Shown here piece by piece: positions 51,509 to 62,509 of a stretch of DNA of 64,000 nucleotides. The position numbers and the translations under genes were made by a program. Source of the DNA: Aquabacterium sp. (GTDB lineage Bacteria > Pseudomonadota > Gammaproteobacteria > Burkholderiales > Burkholderiaceae_C). The stretch covers positions 62,001 to 126,000 of the forward strand of contig NZ_JACPYU010000010.1 in NCBI RefSeq assembly GCF_016195855.1, written 5' to 3'. Each line of letters starts with the position of its first letter. The stretch's first letter is position 1. Under the pieces are notes generated by a model. It was given only the letters and a program-made list of their open reading frames with translations. It did not search any database and was not told the origin of the DNA.

Positions 51509-52431
51509 ACCAGGCCTTGGTCCATCTCGGCCGGCGCTTGCGCCAGGCTGGCTACCACTTCACTACCACCACCCCTGCCACGCACGAGCGCGTGCTGGCC
51601 CGGGGCCTTGACGAGCGCGCCCCAGGTGGGCTGCGCCTGGCGAGCGACCTGCGCGACGTCTTCGGTTGGAGCCGCCCGTTTGAGGCTTCGCTCCTGGGCG
51701 ATGAACTGCTGGGCTTGTTGGACCAGGCTGGTGAACTGCACCGCGTGGGGGCACATTACCGATCCGGGCTGCGTTTTTCCAGCTTGGGTGATTTGTTGCT
51801 GGCCCATTCGGCCTACCCCACCACGGCGGCCGACAGCATCTTCTTCGGGCCCGACACCTACCGGTTCTGCGCCCTGCTGGATCGTTTGGCCACCCAGGCC
51901 GATGTGGTGGCGGACATCGGGTGTGGCTCTGGCGCGGGCGGGCTGTGGCTGGCCTGTGCGCAGCCTCGGCGCGAGGTGATCCTCACGGACATCAACGTGC
52001 GTGCGCTCGACGTGGCGTGTGCCAACGCCGCGATGGCAGGCATCGAGGTGCGCACCGTGCAAAGCGACCTGTTCGCGGCCTTGCCCGAGCTGCCCGACCT
52101 GTGCGCGGCCAACCCGCCCTATATGCGCGACACCCAGCAACGGGCCTATCGCGATGGGGGCGGGCGGCATGGTGAAGGCCTGTCCATGCGCATCGTGCGC
52201 GAGTGGCTGATGCGCGCCAGGGCCGGCCAGTCGCTGGTCCTGTACACCGGCAGTGCGATCGTGGCCGGGGTGGACGCCATCCGTGCGCAGGTCACTGCGC
52301 TGGCGGCGCAGCAATCGGTGCAACTGGACTACCTGGAGATCGACCCCGATGTGTTCGGCGAAGAGTTGTCGCTGGCCACCTATGCCGATGTGGAGCGGAT
52401 CGCGGCGGTGGGGATGCGGCTGACGCGCTGA
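51505..52431 (+). CDS. SAM-dependent methyltransferase (NPPY type) of the NRPS cluster
   Basis: The start at 51505 overlaps the thioesterase stop (ATGA) and follows CAGGAGG, giving 308 residues. The SAM site is VVADIGCGSGAGGLW, with ILTDINVRALDVACANA, and the catalytic motif is AANPPYMRD. This is the Asn-Pro-Pro-Tyr pattern of N-methyltransferases such as PrmC. The ~100-residue N-terminal domain resembles no family I can name. It may N-methylate the NRPS product, although a housekeeping role cannot be excluded from the sequence alone. Confidence 0.8.
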   Translation: MNQALVHLGRRLRQAGYHFTTTTPATHERVLARGLDERAPGGLRLASDLRDVFGWSRPFEASLLGDELLGLLDQAGELHRVGAHYRSGLRFSSLGDLLLAHSAYPTTAADSIFFGPDTYRFCALLDRLATQADVVADIGCGSGAGGLWLACAQPRREVILTDINVRALDVACANAAMAGIEVRTVQSDLFAALPELPDLCAANPPYMRDTQQRAYRDGGGRHGEGLSMRIVREWLMRARAGQSLVLYTGSAIVAGVDAIRAQVTALAAQQSVQLDYLEIDPDVFGEELSLATYADVERIAAVGMRLTR

Positions 52432-52460
52432 GCCCGGTGGCCCCGGCTCAGGCCGGGCTC
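52430..52460. terminator. Possible bidirectional hairpin
   Basis: GAGCCCGG (52430-52437) and CCGGGCTC (52453-52460) form an 8-bp stem between the convergent methyltransferase and GGDEF-EAL genes. There is no T run, and the right arm lies within the end of the GGDEF-EAL gene, so a terminator role is weak. Confidence 0.35.
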
Positions 52461-55222
52461 AGTTGCAGCGACTCGAATTGCGCGACCGGCAGCGGCTTGC
52501 TGAAGTAAAAGCCCTGGTAGCTGAAACAGCCCAGTGCGGCCAGCGCATCGCGTTGTGCGGCGGTTTCCACGCCCTCGGCGATCACGGACAGGCCCAGGCT
52601 GTTGCCCAGCGCCACCACCATCTTGGCAATCGCCGTGTCATTGGGGTCCACCAGGATGTCGCGCACAAAGCTGCGGTCGATCTTGAGCTGGTCCAGGGGC
52701 AGGCGCTTGAGGTAGGACAGCGATGAAAAGCCCGTGCCGAAGTCATCGAGCGAGAAGCTCACCCCCAGCGCCTTGATCGCCGTCATCTTGGCAATGGTGG
52801 CCTCGATGTTGGTGACCAGCAGGCTCTCGGTGAGCTCCAGCATCAGCCTGTGCGGTGGCGCACCGGTGCGTGCCAGCACGTCCTTGACCTGCTCGACAAA
52901 GCCGTCGCCGTGCATCTGGCGGGCGCTGACGTTGACCGAGATCTTCAGGTGCGCCTTGTCGGGCCGCTGGGCCCAGTCATGCAACTGCCGGCACGCGGTC
53001 TCCAGCACCCAGGCACCCAGGGGCAGGATCAAGCCCGTCTCTTCGGCCAGCGGGATGAACTCGGCGGGTGAGACCATGCCTCGCAGCGGGTCCAGCCAGC
53101 GCACCAGGGCCTCCACGCCCAGTATCTGCTGGGCTTCATTGACCTGGGCCTGGTAGTGCAGCTCGAAATGCTGCTGTGTCAGCGCGTCGCGCAGGCGGGC
53201 TTCCAGCGCCACGCGGGCGCTGATCTTGGCCTGCATCTGCGGGTCGAAGAAGCACAGCGTCTTGCGCCCGGCTGCCTTGGCCTGGTACATGGCCAGGTCG
53301 GCGCGTTTCAAAGGCTCGGTCGCGCTCTCGGGCTTGTCGCCAAACAAGGTGATGCCGATGCTGGCCGTGCCATGGTGGGCAATGCCTTCGAGGTGACTGG
53401 GTTTGTTCAGCGCGGCGAGGATCTTCTCGGCCACCTGCCTGGCCTGGGTGGCGGCTTCATCGAGATGGACGCTCAGGTGCTCCAGCAGCACGACAAACTC
53501 GTCGCCGCCCAGGCGCGCCACCGTGTCGCCGCAGCGGATGCTGGCGCTCAGGCGGTCGGCCACCTCCACCAGAAAGAGGTCGCCCTTGTCGTGCCCCAGG
53601 GTGTCGTTGAGCGTCTTGAAGTCATCCAGATCGATGTAGACCAGCGCGCCCAGCCACTGGTGGCGAACGCTGCTGGCAATGGACTGCTGCAGCCGGTCCA
53701 TCAGCAGGCGCCGGTTGGGCAGGTAGGTCAGCGGGTCGGTGTAGGCCAGTTGCTGGATCTGCTCGGCCACGGCTTTTTGATCGGTGATGTCGCGGGTCAC
53801 GGTCAGCACGCAGGGCTCGCCCGCCAGCGTGATCCGGGTGGACGAGACCAGCGCGCTGAAGACCCGGCCATGCTTGTCCCGGCGTTCGACCTCCAGGTCC
53901 TGGCAGTGCCCGTCGGGGCCGAGCGCCTCGACCAGCGCCGCCCGGTCCGCGGCGGTCCAGATGCCCAGCGATTCCGCGCTTTGCCCGAAGGTCTCCTCGC
54001 GCTGCCAGCCATAGACACGGGTGAAGCCATCGTTGACGTCGATGAAGTGGCCATCGGACACACGGCCAATGCTCACCGCGTCGGGGTTGGTGCGGAACGC
54101 CGTTCTGTACAGCGTTTCGCTTTCATTGAGGGCGGCTTGCCGCTCGGCGAGTGCGGCGATCAGGCTGTTGATGGCCTCGATCAGGCTGTTGATCTCCTTG
54201 CTGCGGGTGAGCGGCAAGGGCTGGAGTGGCCCGCCGCCATGGCGCAGGACGGTCAAGGCTTGTTCGGTCTGTTGCAGCGGCGCCAGCTCGCTGGTGAGCA
54301 TCCACCAGATCAAGGTGCTGGCCAGCAGCGTCAGGCCCAGGGCGGTCAGCCAGATCTGCCGCTGCATGGCGGTGATGGGCGCAAAGGCCTCGGCTGTCGG
54401 GATCTGAACGGCCACGTACCAGCCTGCTGACGGGATCTGCTTGATGGACGAAAACACCTCCACGCCAGCGGCGTTCACGAAGGTGGCGTTGCCTTCAAAG
54501 CCGGCGATGAAACGATCTGCCCAGGGCCTGACCCCGGGGCCTGGCAAGGCCTCCAGAACACGTTGCTTGCGGGCATCGGTGACGATGACGCGATGGCGGG
54601 CGTCCACCAGCAGGTAATTGCCCACCTTGCTGATCTGGCTGTAGTTGGACGAGTCCAGAAAGCTCGACTGGCTCAGGTTGATGACGCCGACCAGCGCACC
54701 GACGATGTGTTGCCCGTCCCGAATGGGCGTGGCCAGGGCAAGCGCCGGGGCGCCGATCTTGCGGCCCATCACCGGGCGGCCAAAGCTGGTCTTGCCGTTT
54801 CGGAGCGCTTCCTGGAGGTAGTCGCGGTCCATGTAGCTGGTGCCCTGCCTTTGTGCGGACAGAGGCAGCGAGGCCAGGGCGATGCCGTCTGCCCGGGTCA
54901 CGAACGTGCCGCCGTTGAACAGGCTTTGAAAGATCAGGTGTTGCGCCAGCTTGTGTTGAAGCAGCGTGGGGTCACGCAGGTCGGTGGTATTCAGGCTGGC
55001 GGCCACGCGCTCGATCGAGCGTTGGCGCTCCTGCAACTGGTTGTCGATGTTGGCGGCAATGATGGCCGCCGTGCCGATCTGCTGCGCGCCCAGCACTTCG
55101 CTCAGGTCGTGTTGCAAGGCCCGACCGGTGATCAGGGCCAGCGACCAGATGATGGCCAGCAAGATCGCCAGCGTCAGCAGCGTGACCCGCGTTTTCAGCG
55201 AATGCCCGCGAAAGCCCAACAT
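52448..55222 (-). CDS. Membrane GGDEF-EAL protein with Cache and PAS domains
   Basis: The 924-residue protein has TM1 (LLTLAILLAIIWSLALITG), a large periplasmic dCache-type sensor (residues ~45-290), TM2 (LTALGLTLLASTLIWWML), a PAS domain ending VTRDITDQKAVAEQ, GGDEF with intact LGGDEFVVLL, and EAL with VEALVRW, LELTES, DDFGTGFSSL and KIDRSFV. Both catalytic motifs are intact, so it could make or break down c-di-GMP depending on signal. Confidence 0.93.
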   Translation of the reverse strand: MLGFRGHSLKTRVTLLTLAILLAIIWSLALITGRALQHDLSEVLGAQQIGTAAIIAANIDNQLQERQRSIERVAASLNTTDLRDPTLLQHKLAQHLIFQSLFNGGTFVTRADGIALASLPLSAQRQGTSYMDRDYLQEALRNGKTSFGRPVMGRKIGAPALALATPIRDGQHIVGALVGVINLSQSSFLDSSNYSQISKVGNYLLVDARHRVIVTDARKQRVLEALPGPGVRPWADRFIAGFEGNATFVNAAGVEVFSSIKQIPSAGWYVAVQIPTAEAFAPITAMQRQIWLTALGLTLLASTLIWWMLTSELAPLQQTEQALTVLRHGGGPLQPLPLTRSKEINSLIEAINSLIAALAERQAALNESETLYRTAFRTNPDAVSIGRVSDGHFIDVNDGFTRVYGWQREETFGQSAESLGIWTAADRAALVEALGPDGHCQDLEVERRDKHGRVFSALVSSTRITLAGEPCVLTVTRDITDQKAVAEQIQQLAYTDPLTYLPNRRLLMDRLQQSIASSVRHQWLGALVYIDLDDFKTLNDTLGHDKGDLFLVEVADRLSASIRCGDTVARLGGDEFVVLLEHLSVHLDEAATQARQVAEKILAALNKPSHLEGIAHHGTASIGITLFGDKPESATEPLKRADLAMYQAKAAGRKTLCFFDPQMQAKISARVALEARLRDALTQQHFELHYQAQVNEAQQILGVEALVRWLDPLRGMVSPAEFIPLAEETGLILPLGAWVLETACRQLHDWAQRPDKAHLKISVNVSARQMHGDGFVEQVKDVLARTGAPPHRLMLELTESLLVTNIEATIAKMTAIKALGVSFSLDDFGTGFSSLSYLKRLPLDQLKIDRSFVRDILVDPNDTAIAKMVVALGNSLGLSVIAEGVETAAQRDALAALGCFSYQGFYFSKPLPVAQFESLQLSPA

Positions 55223-55456
55223 GGACGCCCCCTCTTTCTCTGGTTCAGGGATGTGTCAGCGGATCGAGGCCTCGTCAGTACGTCACGTCACCCCTGCCTT
55301 GAAGCGCCATGCGGCGCGAACCTGCGCATCCCGATTTGCACCAGGATGGCCCTGAAAGGGTAATCGAACAAATTTTTCAATTAGACCGGTTTAGCGGCAC
55401 GGACACCAGTCTTCTTTGTGGATGGGCGGCGGGCGCATCCCCCGCCGCCATGGGGC

Positions 55457-56269
55457 TCACAGCTTGAAGTCGTAGTCGATTGTCAGCGGGGCATGGTCGC
55501 TGAACCACTGTTCCTTGAACACGGCGGCCTGCCGGGCGGTCTCGGCCAGCGCGGGCGTGGCCAGGTGGTAGTCGATGCGCCACCCCACGTTCTTGGCGCG
55601 GGCCTGGCCTCGGTTGCTCCACCATGTGTAGCACGCGTCGGTGGTGTCGGGGTGCAGGCGGCGGTAGACGTCGACCAGGCGCGTGTCGCCAGCCGGGTCC
55701 AGCAGCTTCGTCATCCAGGCGCGTTCTTCAGGCAGGAAGCCGCTGTTCTTGAGGTTGCCCTTCCAGTTCTTCAGGTCGGCTTCCTGGTGCGCAATGTTGA
55801 CGTCACCGATCAGGATGAATTCGCGCTCGCCTCGCAAGGAGGTCAGGTGGGGGTAAATGACGTCAAGGAAGCGGTACTTGGCCTCCTGGCGTTCTTCCGA
55901 GCTGGAGCCACTGGGGAAGTAGCAGCTGATGATGGACAGCTTGCGCCCGGGTTTGTCGAAGCGCAGCTCCACATAGCGGCCTTCCGGGTCGAACTCGCCG
56001 CTGGGGTCCTGGCCGCCCAGGCCGATGATCACGTCCGACGGCTCGTGCTTCGTGTACAGCCCGACGCCGGAGTAGCCCTTCTTTTCTGCATGATGGAAGT
56101 GCCCGTTCATGCCGGCCATGGCTTTGAGGGGGGCGGGCATGTCGTCGACATGGACCTTGAGTTCCTGCACGCCCATACAATCGGCAGACATGGCTTCAGC
56201 CCAGGGCACGAGCCCCTTGGTGGCGGCAGATCGGATGCCGTTGAGGTTGAGTGAGACCAGACGAAACAC
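55457..56269 (-). CDS. xth: Exodeoxyribonuclease III
   Basis: The 270-residue enzyme is the base-excision-repair AP endonuclease/3'-exonuclease of the Xth/ExoIII family. Motifs: SLNLNGIRSA, GVQELKVH (metal-binding Glu), GDVNIAHQEADL, WRIDYHLATP, WFSDHAPL (catalytic His). It is divergent from pyrE with only 15 bases between start codons, a common arrangement in Burkholderiales. Confidence 0.95.
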   Translation of the reverse strand: MFRLVSLNLNGIRSAATKGLVPWAEAMSADCMGVQELKVHVDDMPAPLKAMAGMNGHFHHAEKKGYSGVGLYTKHEPSDVIIGLGGQDPSGEFDPEGRYVELRFDKPGRKLSIISCYFPSGSSSEERQEAKYRFLDVIYPHLTSLRGEREFILIGDVNIAHQEADLKNWKGNLKNSGFLPEERAWMTKLLDPAGDTRLVDVYRRLHPDTTDACYTWWSNRGQARAKNVGWRIDYHLATPALAETARQAAVFKEQWFSDHAPLTIDYDFKL

Positions 56270-56284
56270 GAGATACCCATTGAT

Positions 56285-56962
56285 ATGAGCAACACCTCTT
56301 CAAACGACACGTTGGCCCAGGACTTCGTGGCCTTCGCAGTGCAATCCAAGGTGCTGCGGTTCGGGGAATTCAAGACCAAGGCCGGGCGCCTGTCGCCCTA
56401 TTTCTTCAATGCCGGCTTGTTCGATGACGGCGCCAAGCTGGGCCGCCTGGCGCAATTCTATGCACGTCGGCTGATTGCGTCCGGCGTCGAGTTCGACATG
56501 CTCTTCGGCCCGGCCTACAAGGGCATCACCCTGGCGGCGGCCGTGTCCATCGAGCTGGCGCGCCTGGGCCACAACAAGCCCTTTGCCTACAACCGCAAGG
56601 AAGCCAAGGACCACGGCGAAGGCGGCACCCTGGTGGGCGCGCCCGTGCAAGGCCGTGTGCTGATCATCGACGACGTGATTTCCGCAGGCACCTCGGTGCG
56701 TGAGTCGATTGACCTGATTCTGAAGGCGGGCGCCAAGCCGGCTGGTGTCACCATTGCCCTGGATCGCCAGGAAAAGGCCACGGCCAATGGGCAGGACGCC
56801 AATGAAAGCGCCGTGCAGCAAGTGGAACAGCACTACGGTCTGCCCGTTGTTGCCATCGCCACGCTGGCCGATTTGCTGCAGTATCTGCAGACGGAGTCCG
56901 ACCCTGCCTTGACCGCCTTCCATCCCGCTGTGCTGGCATACCGTCAACGCTATGGCGTCTGA
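56285..56962 (+). CDS. pyrE: Orotate phosphoribosyltransferase
   Basis: The 225-residue protein converts orotate and PRPP to orotidine 5'-phosphate in pyrimidine synthesis. The PRPP loop VLIIDDVISAGTSVRE is intact, and the FAYNRKEAKDHGEGG segment carries the catalytic Lys and loop residues. It is full length. It is divergent from xth. Confidence 0.96.
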   Translation: MSNTSSNDTLAQDFVAFAVQSKVLRFGEFKTKAGRLSPYFFNAGLFDDGAKLGRLAQFYARRLIASGVEFDMLFGPAYKGITLAAAVSIELARLGHNKPFAYNRKEAKDHGEGGTLVGAPVQGRVLIIDDVISAGTSVRESIDLILKAGAKPAGVTIALDRQEKATANGQDANESAVQQVEQHYGLPVVAIATLADLLQYLQTESDPALTAFHPAVLAYRQRYGV

Positions 56963-57011
56963 TCCGTTGAAAGAGCAGGATCAGTTCACAATAAGCGGAT
57001 AAAGGTGCGCG

Positions 57012-57758
57012 ATGCACGCGCCACACCACGGAGCCATGATGAGGTTTGAGCCGGGAGCCCTTGAACGCTTGACCATGCCCCAGATTGGGGCGAGGCTGGT
57101 CGCGGCGTGCATGCTGGCCTTGGCGCCCTGCGCGTTCGCGGCCTCCTCGTCATCGGGCAACACGGCCAATGCGGCCGGCATCTACTCCTGTGTGGACTCG
57201 ACCGGCAAGCGGCTCACCTCGGATCGCCCGATCCCGGAGTGCCTGGACCGCGAGCAGCGCGTGCTCAACAAGGATGGCTCGCAGCGCAAGACCCTGCCGC
57301 CGCGCATGAATGCCGAGGAGCGGGCCGCGGCAGAAGAGCGCCAGCGCCAGAAGGCCCTGGCCGAAGCCACCCTGAAAGACGCCGTGCGGCGTGACCGCAA
57401 CCTGATGCTGCGCTACCCCAATGAGTCGGTACACAGCAAGGCGCGCGAGTCTGCGCTGGATGACCTGCGCCGCGGCATTGCCGCCTCCGAGCTGCACCTC
57501 AAGGAGTTGCAGGAAGACCGCAAGCCCCTGACGGCCGAGACCGAGTTCTACAAGGGCCGGCGCCTGCCCTACAAGCTCAAGAGCAAGCTGGAGGCCAACG
57601 ATGCCCAGCAGCAAGCCCAGAAAGACATCATTGCGCAGCAGACGGCCGAAATCGCCCGTGTGAATGCGCTGTATGACGCCGAACTGACCCGCCTCAAGCG
57701 CCTGTGGGCCGGGGCCACACCAGGGACGTCGGGCGACGGGGCTTCTGTGCCCCGTTGA
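57012..57758 (+). CDS. DUF4124-domain exported protein
   Basis: The 248-residue protein has the N-terminal signal region around LVAACMLALAPCAFAAS and the DUF4124 motif GIYSCVDSTGKRLTSDRPIPECLDRE. A long charged helical region follows (AEERAAAEERQRQKALAEAT, then LKLKELQEDRK-like repeats), which may be coiled coil. An alternative ATG at 57036 or 57039 lies closer to GGAG. It follows pyrE by 49 bases. The function is unknown, and periplasmic location is inferred. Confidence 0.8.
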   Translation: MHAPHHGAMMRFEPGALERLTMPQIGARLVAACMLALAPCAFAASSSSGNTANAAGIYSCVDSTGKRLTSDRPIPECLDREQRVLNKDGSQRKTLPPRMNAEERAAAEERQRQKALAEATLKDAVRRDRNLMLRYPNESVHSKARESALDDLRRGIAASELHLKELQEDRKPLTAETEFYKGRRLPYKLKSKLEANDAQQQAQKDIIAQQTAEIARVNALYDAELTRLKRLWAGATPGTSGDGASVPR

Positions 57759-57780
57759 GTGGCCTTCGCCGCTGCGCGCT

Positions 57781-58230
57781 TCAGCTCGCCAGCATCACCG
57801 CACGCCAGGTGTAGCCCAGCGCCACGGCGCAAACCAGCAGCACGCTCAAGCCCCCCAGCAGGCCCGTGTCTTCTGGCTCGACCGTGCGCAGGCGGCTGCG
57901 CGCGATCTCACGGTGGATCATGAACACCGGCAGCGTGGCGCTGAAGGCGATCAGCAAGGAGGCTGGAAAGTACCAGCCGTAGCCGCCCATCTTCAGGCGG
58001 CGCGCCTCGGTCAGCATCCAGCGCCAGACCACCGCGAACACAAACATGATGTCCACCGTGATGAAGCGGCTGGCCGCGTTGAGCAGCGTGTCCTGCCAGA
58101 AGTGCACGTTGCCCTGCACCACGCCCAGGGCCAGATAAGGCTTGAGTTGCGAGGCGGTGCCCGCCAGGGCGGCCACGGCGATCAATGCGTAAAGCGCACA
58201 CAGCGCGGTTTGCCGACGTGTCATGGTCAT
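57781..58230 (-). CDS. DUF2834-like membrane protein
   Basis: The 149-residue protein has four TM helices (ALCALYALIAVAALAGT, FITVDIMFVFAVVWRWML, WYFPASLLIAFSATLPVFM, LSVLLVCAVALGYTWRAVML). It starts in an ATGA overlap with the AraC gene and is the last gene of the operon. The middle segment VQGNVHFWQDTLLNAASRF is typical of DUF2834 proteins. The function is unknown. Confidence 0.72.
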   Translation of the reverse strand: MTMTRRQTALCALYALIAVAALAGTASQLKPYLALGVVQGNVHFWQDTLLNAASRFITVDIMFVFAVVWRWMLTEARRLKMGGYGWYFPASLLIAFSATLPVFMIHREIARSRLRTVEPEDTGLLGGLSVLLVCAVALGYTWRAVMLAS

Positions 58231-59303
58231 GGAGAGGGTGGTGTGACGGTTGGGTTGGCGGATGCGTCCGTGATGGCAGAGCCGGTGCGCCGTTGCGAGG
58301 GTGTCTGCCCGGTGGCGCGCTTGAAGGCCCGGGTGAAGGCGGCGGCGTCGGCAAAACCGGCGGCATGCGCCACCTGCGCGATGGACTTGTCGGTCTCCAG
58401 CAGCAGGACCTCGGCGTATTCAACGCCCACCTCGGTGCGCAGCTGCGGCAGCGTCGTGCCCTCGTCTTTCAGCCGGCGGCTGAGCGTGCGGGGCGACATG
58501 GCCAGGACCTGCGCCAGGGCGTCAGCGTCCAGGATCTGCTTCTGGCGCACGGCCGTCTGCAGGCGGCGCTTGACCTCCTGCGTGGTGGGCTTCATGTCGA
58601 CGCGGGCCTGGCTCTGCTGCTCCAGCGTGGCCTTCATCAGCATGTGCGAGGCGCGGCTGCGGGCAATCAGCGGGATGCTCAGATCCTGCCGGGGCAGCAC
58701 CACCTTGTTTTGCCGCGCGTTGAACACGAACTTCACACCAAAGGCCGCTTCGTACTCGGCCGGGTCCCCCATGGGGCTGTGCATCAGGTAGACCGTGCCG
58801 CCGGAGATGGGCTGGGTCAGGAAGGGCATGATCTTGAGCGGGGCCGTCACCACCGTCTCGGTGAAGAAGTCATTGATGTCGCCAAAGTCGTACTGGCGTT
58901 CGATGATCATGTGCACTTCGTCGCCCACATCCTGGCGGCGCATGCTGTAGGCCGGCATCACCAGGCTCGCATACTTCAAGGCGCCTTGCAGCGCCTCACC
59001 CAGGTTGGCCGAGGTGATGGCCAGCATGCCCACGGGGCCGTGTGTGGTCAGCGGGAAGTGCGCCATGAAGGTGACCAGCGGCGGCGGGCCGGGCGGGCAC
59101 AGCTTCAGGAAGTACACCAGCGCCTGCTGCATCTGCTTGCCATTGATGGTCTGCCAGGGCATGAAGGGCCGGGGCAGGTCGATGCCGCAGTAGCGGTACA
59201 GGGCTTCGACGTCCTGGTGCAATTCCCTGGCGAGCGATTCCCCGATCTCCAGGTACTGGATGGGGAAGGTCAGGCTCTTGAGGATGCGGTCTGGGCTCAC
59301 CAT
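58227..59303 (-). CDS. AraC-family regulator (OruR/arabinose-type N-domain)
   Basis: The 358-residue protein has an AraC HTH pair in the last ~95 residues (ADALAQVLAMSPRTLSRRLKDEG, IAQVAHAAGFADAAAFTRAFKRATGQTP) and an N-terminal domain (residues 1-210) of the type found in OruR-like regulators. It lies between a DUF2306 gene and a DUF2834 gene in one tight operon, with a 13-base gap upstream and a 4-base overlap downstream, so it probably controls those membrane genes. Confidence 0.88.
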   Translation of the reverse strand: MVSPDRILKSLTFPIQYLEIGESLARELHQDVEALYRYCGIDLPRPFMPWQTINGKQMQQALVYFLKLCPPGPPPLVTFMAHFPLTTHGPVGMLAITSANLGEALQGALKYASLVMPAYSMRRQDVGDEVHMIIERQYDFGDINDFFTETVVTAPLKIMPFLTQPISGGTVYLMHSPMGDPAEYEAAFGVKFVFNARQNKVVLPRQDLSIPLIARSRASHMLMKATLEQQSQARVDMKPTTQEVKRRLQTAVRQKQILDADALAQVLAMSPRTLSRRLKDEGTTLPQLRTEVGVEYAEVLLLETDKSIAQVAHAAGFADAAAFTRAFKRATGQTPSQRRTGSAITDASANPTVTPPSP

Positions 59304-59316
59304 GGGCGGGTCGTGT

Positions 59317-60897
59317 TCAGCGGGCCAGTTTACTGTGCGTGGCTTCGCTGTAGATGGCGTACACGAAGGCGCCGATCAGCAGCATCCATTGGCCATAACT
59401 GGCCAGGCGGAACACATGGCCCGTCTGCACGAACTGCGCATCAAAGCCCATCGCGCCGAGCGCGGGCAGGGCCCAGTAGAAGCTGGGTGTGGCCACCAGG
59501 CAGGCGATCACGAACAAGCCCCACTCCTTGGCCCAGGCGGCCTGGCGCCGGCGCAGGGCCCATGCGAGCAGGGCGGCAAACAGCAGGGTCGTGGTGCCGC
59601 CAAACACATACAGCGCGCCGCCGGATACCGTGGCAAAGCTGGGCAGGCCCATCTGCATGCCCCAGTGCACCAGCACGGCACCCACCACCGCGCCACCGGC
59701 AGCCAGTGCCCAGGCGCTTGCGTCCATGATGCGGGCCGCGGCCTGTTGCGTGGCAAAGGCCGTCCACAGCAGGCGCGCGCCACCCAGCAGGCCCAGCAGC
59801 GTGGCCAGTGCGAACAAGGTGCGTGTTGGCGCGTGGCCGGCGATCACCGCGTCTTCCATCTGGATGACGCCGGCGGGGATCAGTGTGGCCGCGTTGGCCG
59901 CCTGGCCCAGGCCGGGGTTCAGCATGTAGTGCTGCACCGTGCTGACACCCGCTGCCAGCAGCACAGGCAGGCCCAGCAGCGCCAGGGTGCGGCCCAGCCG
60001 AGCTTGCCCCGTGAAGGCCTGTGCGACCTTCGCCATGGACTTGGCCGAGCGGCCGTCCTGCGCCCAGCGGTTGAGGGTGAACAGGCCGTAGCCGATCATC
60101 ACGCACAGCGGCACCAGCACGCCGGTGACGGCGTAGTTGGCCTCCAGTTGGCGCAACTCGGGCGCCGCGGCACCGAAGGCCAGCCAGCCATAACGCTGGA
60201 TGGGGGCGGTCAGCAACATGCCGTAGTTCAGGCACATCCAGGCCTGGTGCTGGGCAATTTGCTTGCGCCACATCGAATAGACGGCCATCCACAAACTGAC
60301 CGTCACGCCGATGGCCAGGCCCCACAGGCCCACGTAGAAGGTGAGCTGGTCGTAGATGTCGGCAATGGGCGTGCGCACCAGGTAGACCATCGAGGCGACC
60401 ATCGCGGACTGCGCGGCCAGCAGGTAGATGGCGCCAAACGTGCGGTGCCACAGCGGAAAGCGACGGCGGAAGGCAGGCCAGAACTGCAAGGCACCAAACA
60501 GCATGCAGGTGCCGCCCAGCACGTTGTGCACGGACAGCACGATGCCATTGGCCTTGGGCATGGTGGCGTAGTGGATCAGCGGCTCGCTCAGGCCGTTCTT
60601 GCCATAAGCATAGGTGGGTGAACTGACGCGGCTGAGCAGGGCCAGCATGATGCTGGAGTGCGCGGCGATCTCGCGCGTGTCGCCCACGGTCTGGCCGGCT
60701 TCGGCGGCGCGCTGCATGGCCACGCGCTTGGCGGCGATCTCGGCATTGCCTGCGCTGCGGTAGTTCACGATGCCGGCGTCAATGGCGGCCAGGCCATACA
60801 GCAGCATGGCCAGGGTCAGGGCCACGGCCAGGGCGCGCAGCAGCCAGGCGCGCCACGGCGCGGCAGGAGACAGGGGGATCGGGGCGGTCAGGCTCAT
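59317..60897 (-). CDS. Polytopic membrane protein (DUF2306-like)
   Basis: The 526-residue inner-membrane protein has about 12 hydrophobic segments. An N-terminal TM is followed by a periplasmic region, then repeated helices (HNVLGGTCMLFGALQFWPAF, FYVGLWGLAIGVTVSLWMAV). The HNVLGG...HRTFGAIYLL and QHQAWM segments match DUF2306, where the His residues may bind haem. It heads the operon with an AraC regulator and the DUF2834 gene. The function is not known. Confidence 0.75.
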   Translation of the reverse strand: MSLTAPIPLSPAAPWRAWLLRALAVALTLAMLLYGLAAIDAGIVNYRSAGNAEIAAKRVAMQRAAEAGQTVGDTREIAAHSSIMLALLSRVSSPTYAYGKNGLSEPLIHYATMPKANGIVLSVHNVLGGTCMLFGALQFWPAFRRRFPLWHRTFGAIYLLAAQSAMVASMVYLVRTPIADIYDQLTFYVGLWGLAIGVTVSLWMAVYSMWRKQIAQHQAWMCLNYGMLLTAPIQRYGWLAFGAAAPELRQLEANYAVTGVLVPLCVMIGYGLFTLNRWAQDGRSAKSMAKVAQAFTGQARLGRTLALLGLPVLLAAGVSTVQHYMLNPGLGQAANAATLIPAGVIQMEDAVIAGHAPTRTLFALATLLGLLGGARLLWTAFATQQAAARIMDASAWALAAGGAVVGAVLVHWGMQMGLPSFATVSGGALYVFGGTTTLLFAALLAWALRRRQAAWAKEWGLFVIACLVATPSFYWALPALGAMGFDAQFVQTGHVFRLASYGQWMLLIGAFVYAIYSEATHSKLAR

Positions 60898-61010
60898 GGT
60901 GCGGGCGGGGCGAGCGTCAGGGTGACGTCATCCTAGGGACGATGCCAGTGCCCTGCGCGCCAATGCCATGCCGGACTCGCCAATGTGCGAGCCCGGTATG
61001 GCGGACCGGA

Positions 61011-62504
<1,494 letters not shown>

Positions 62505-62509
62505 GGGCG

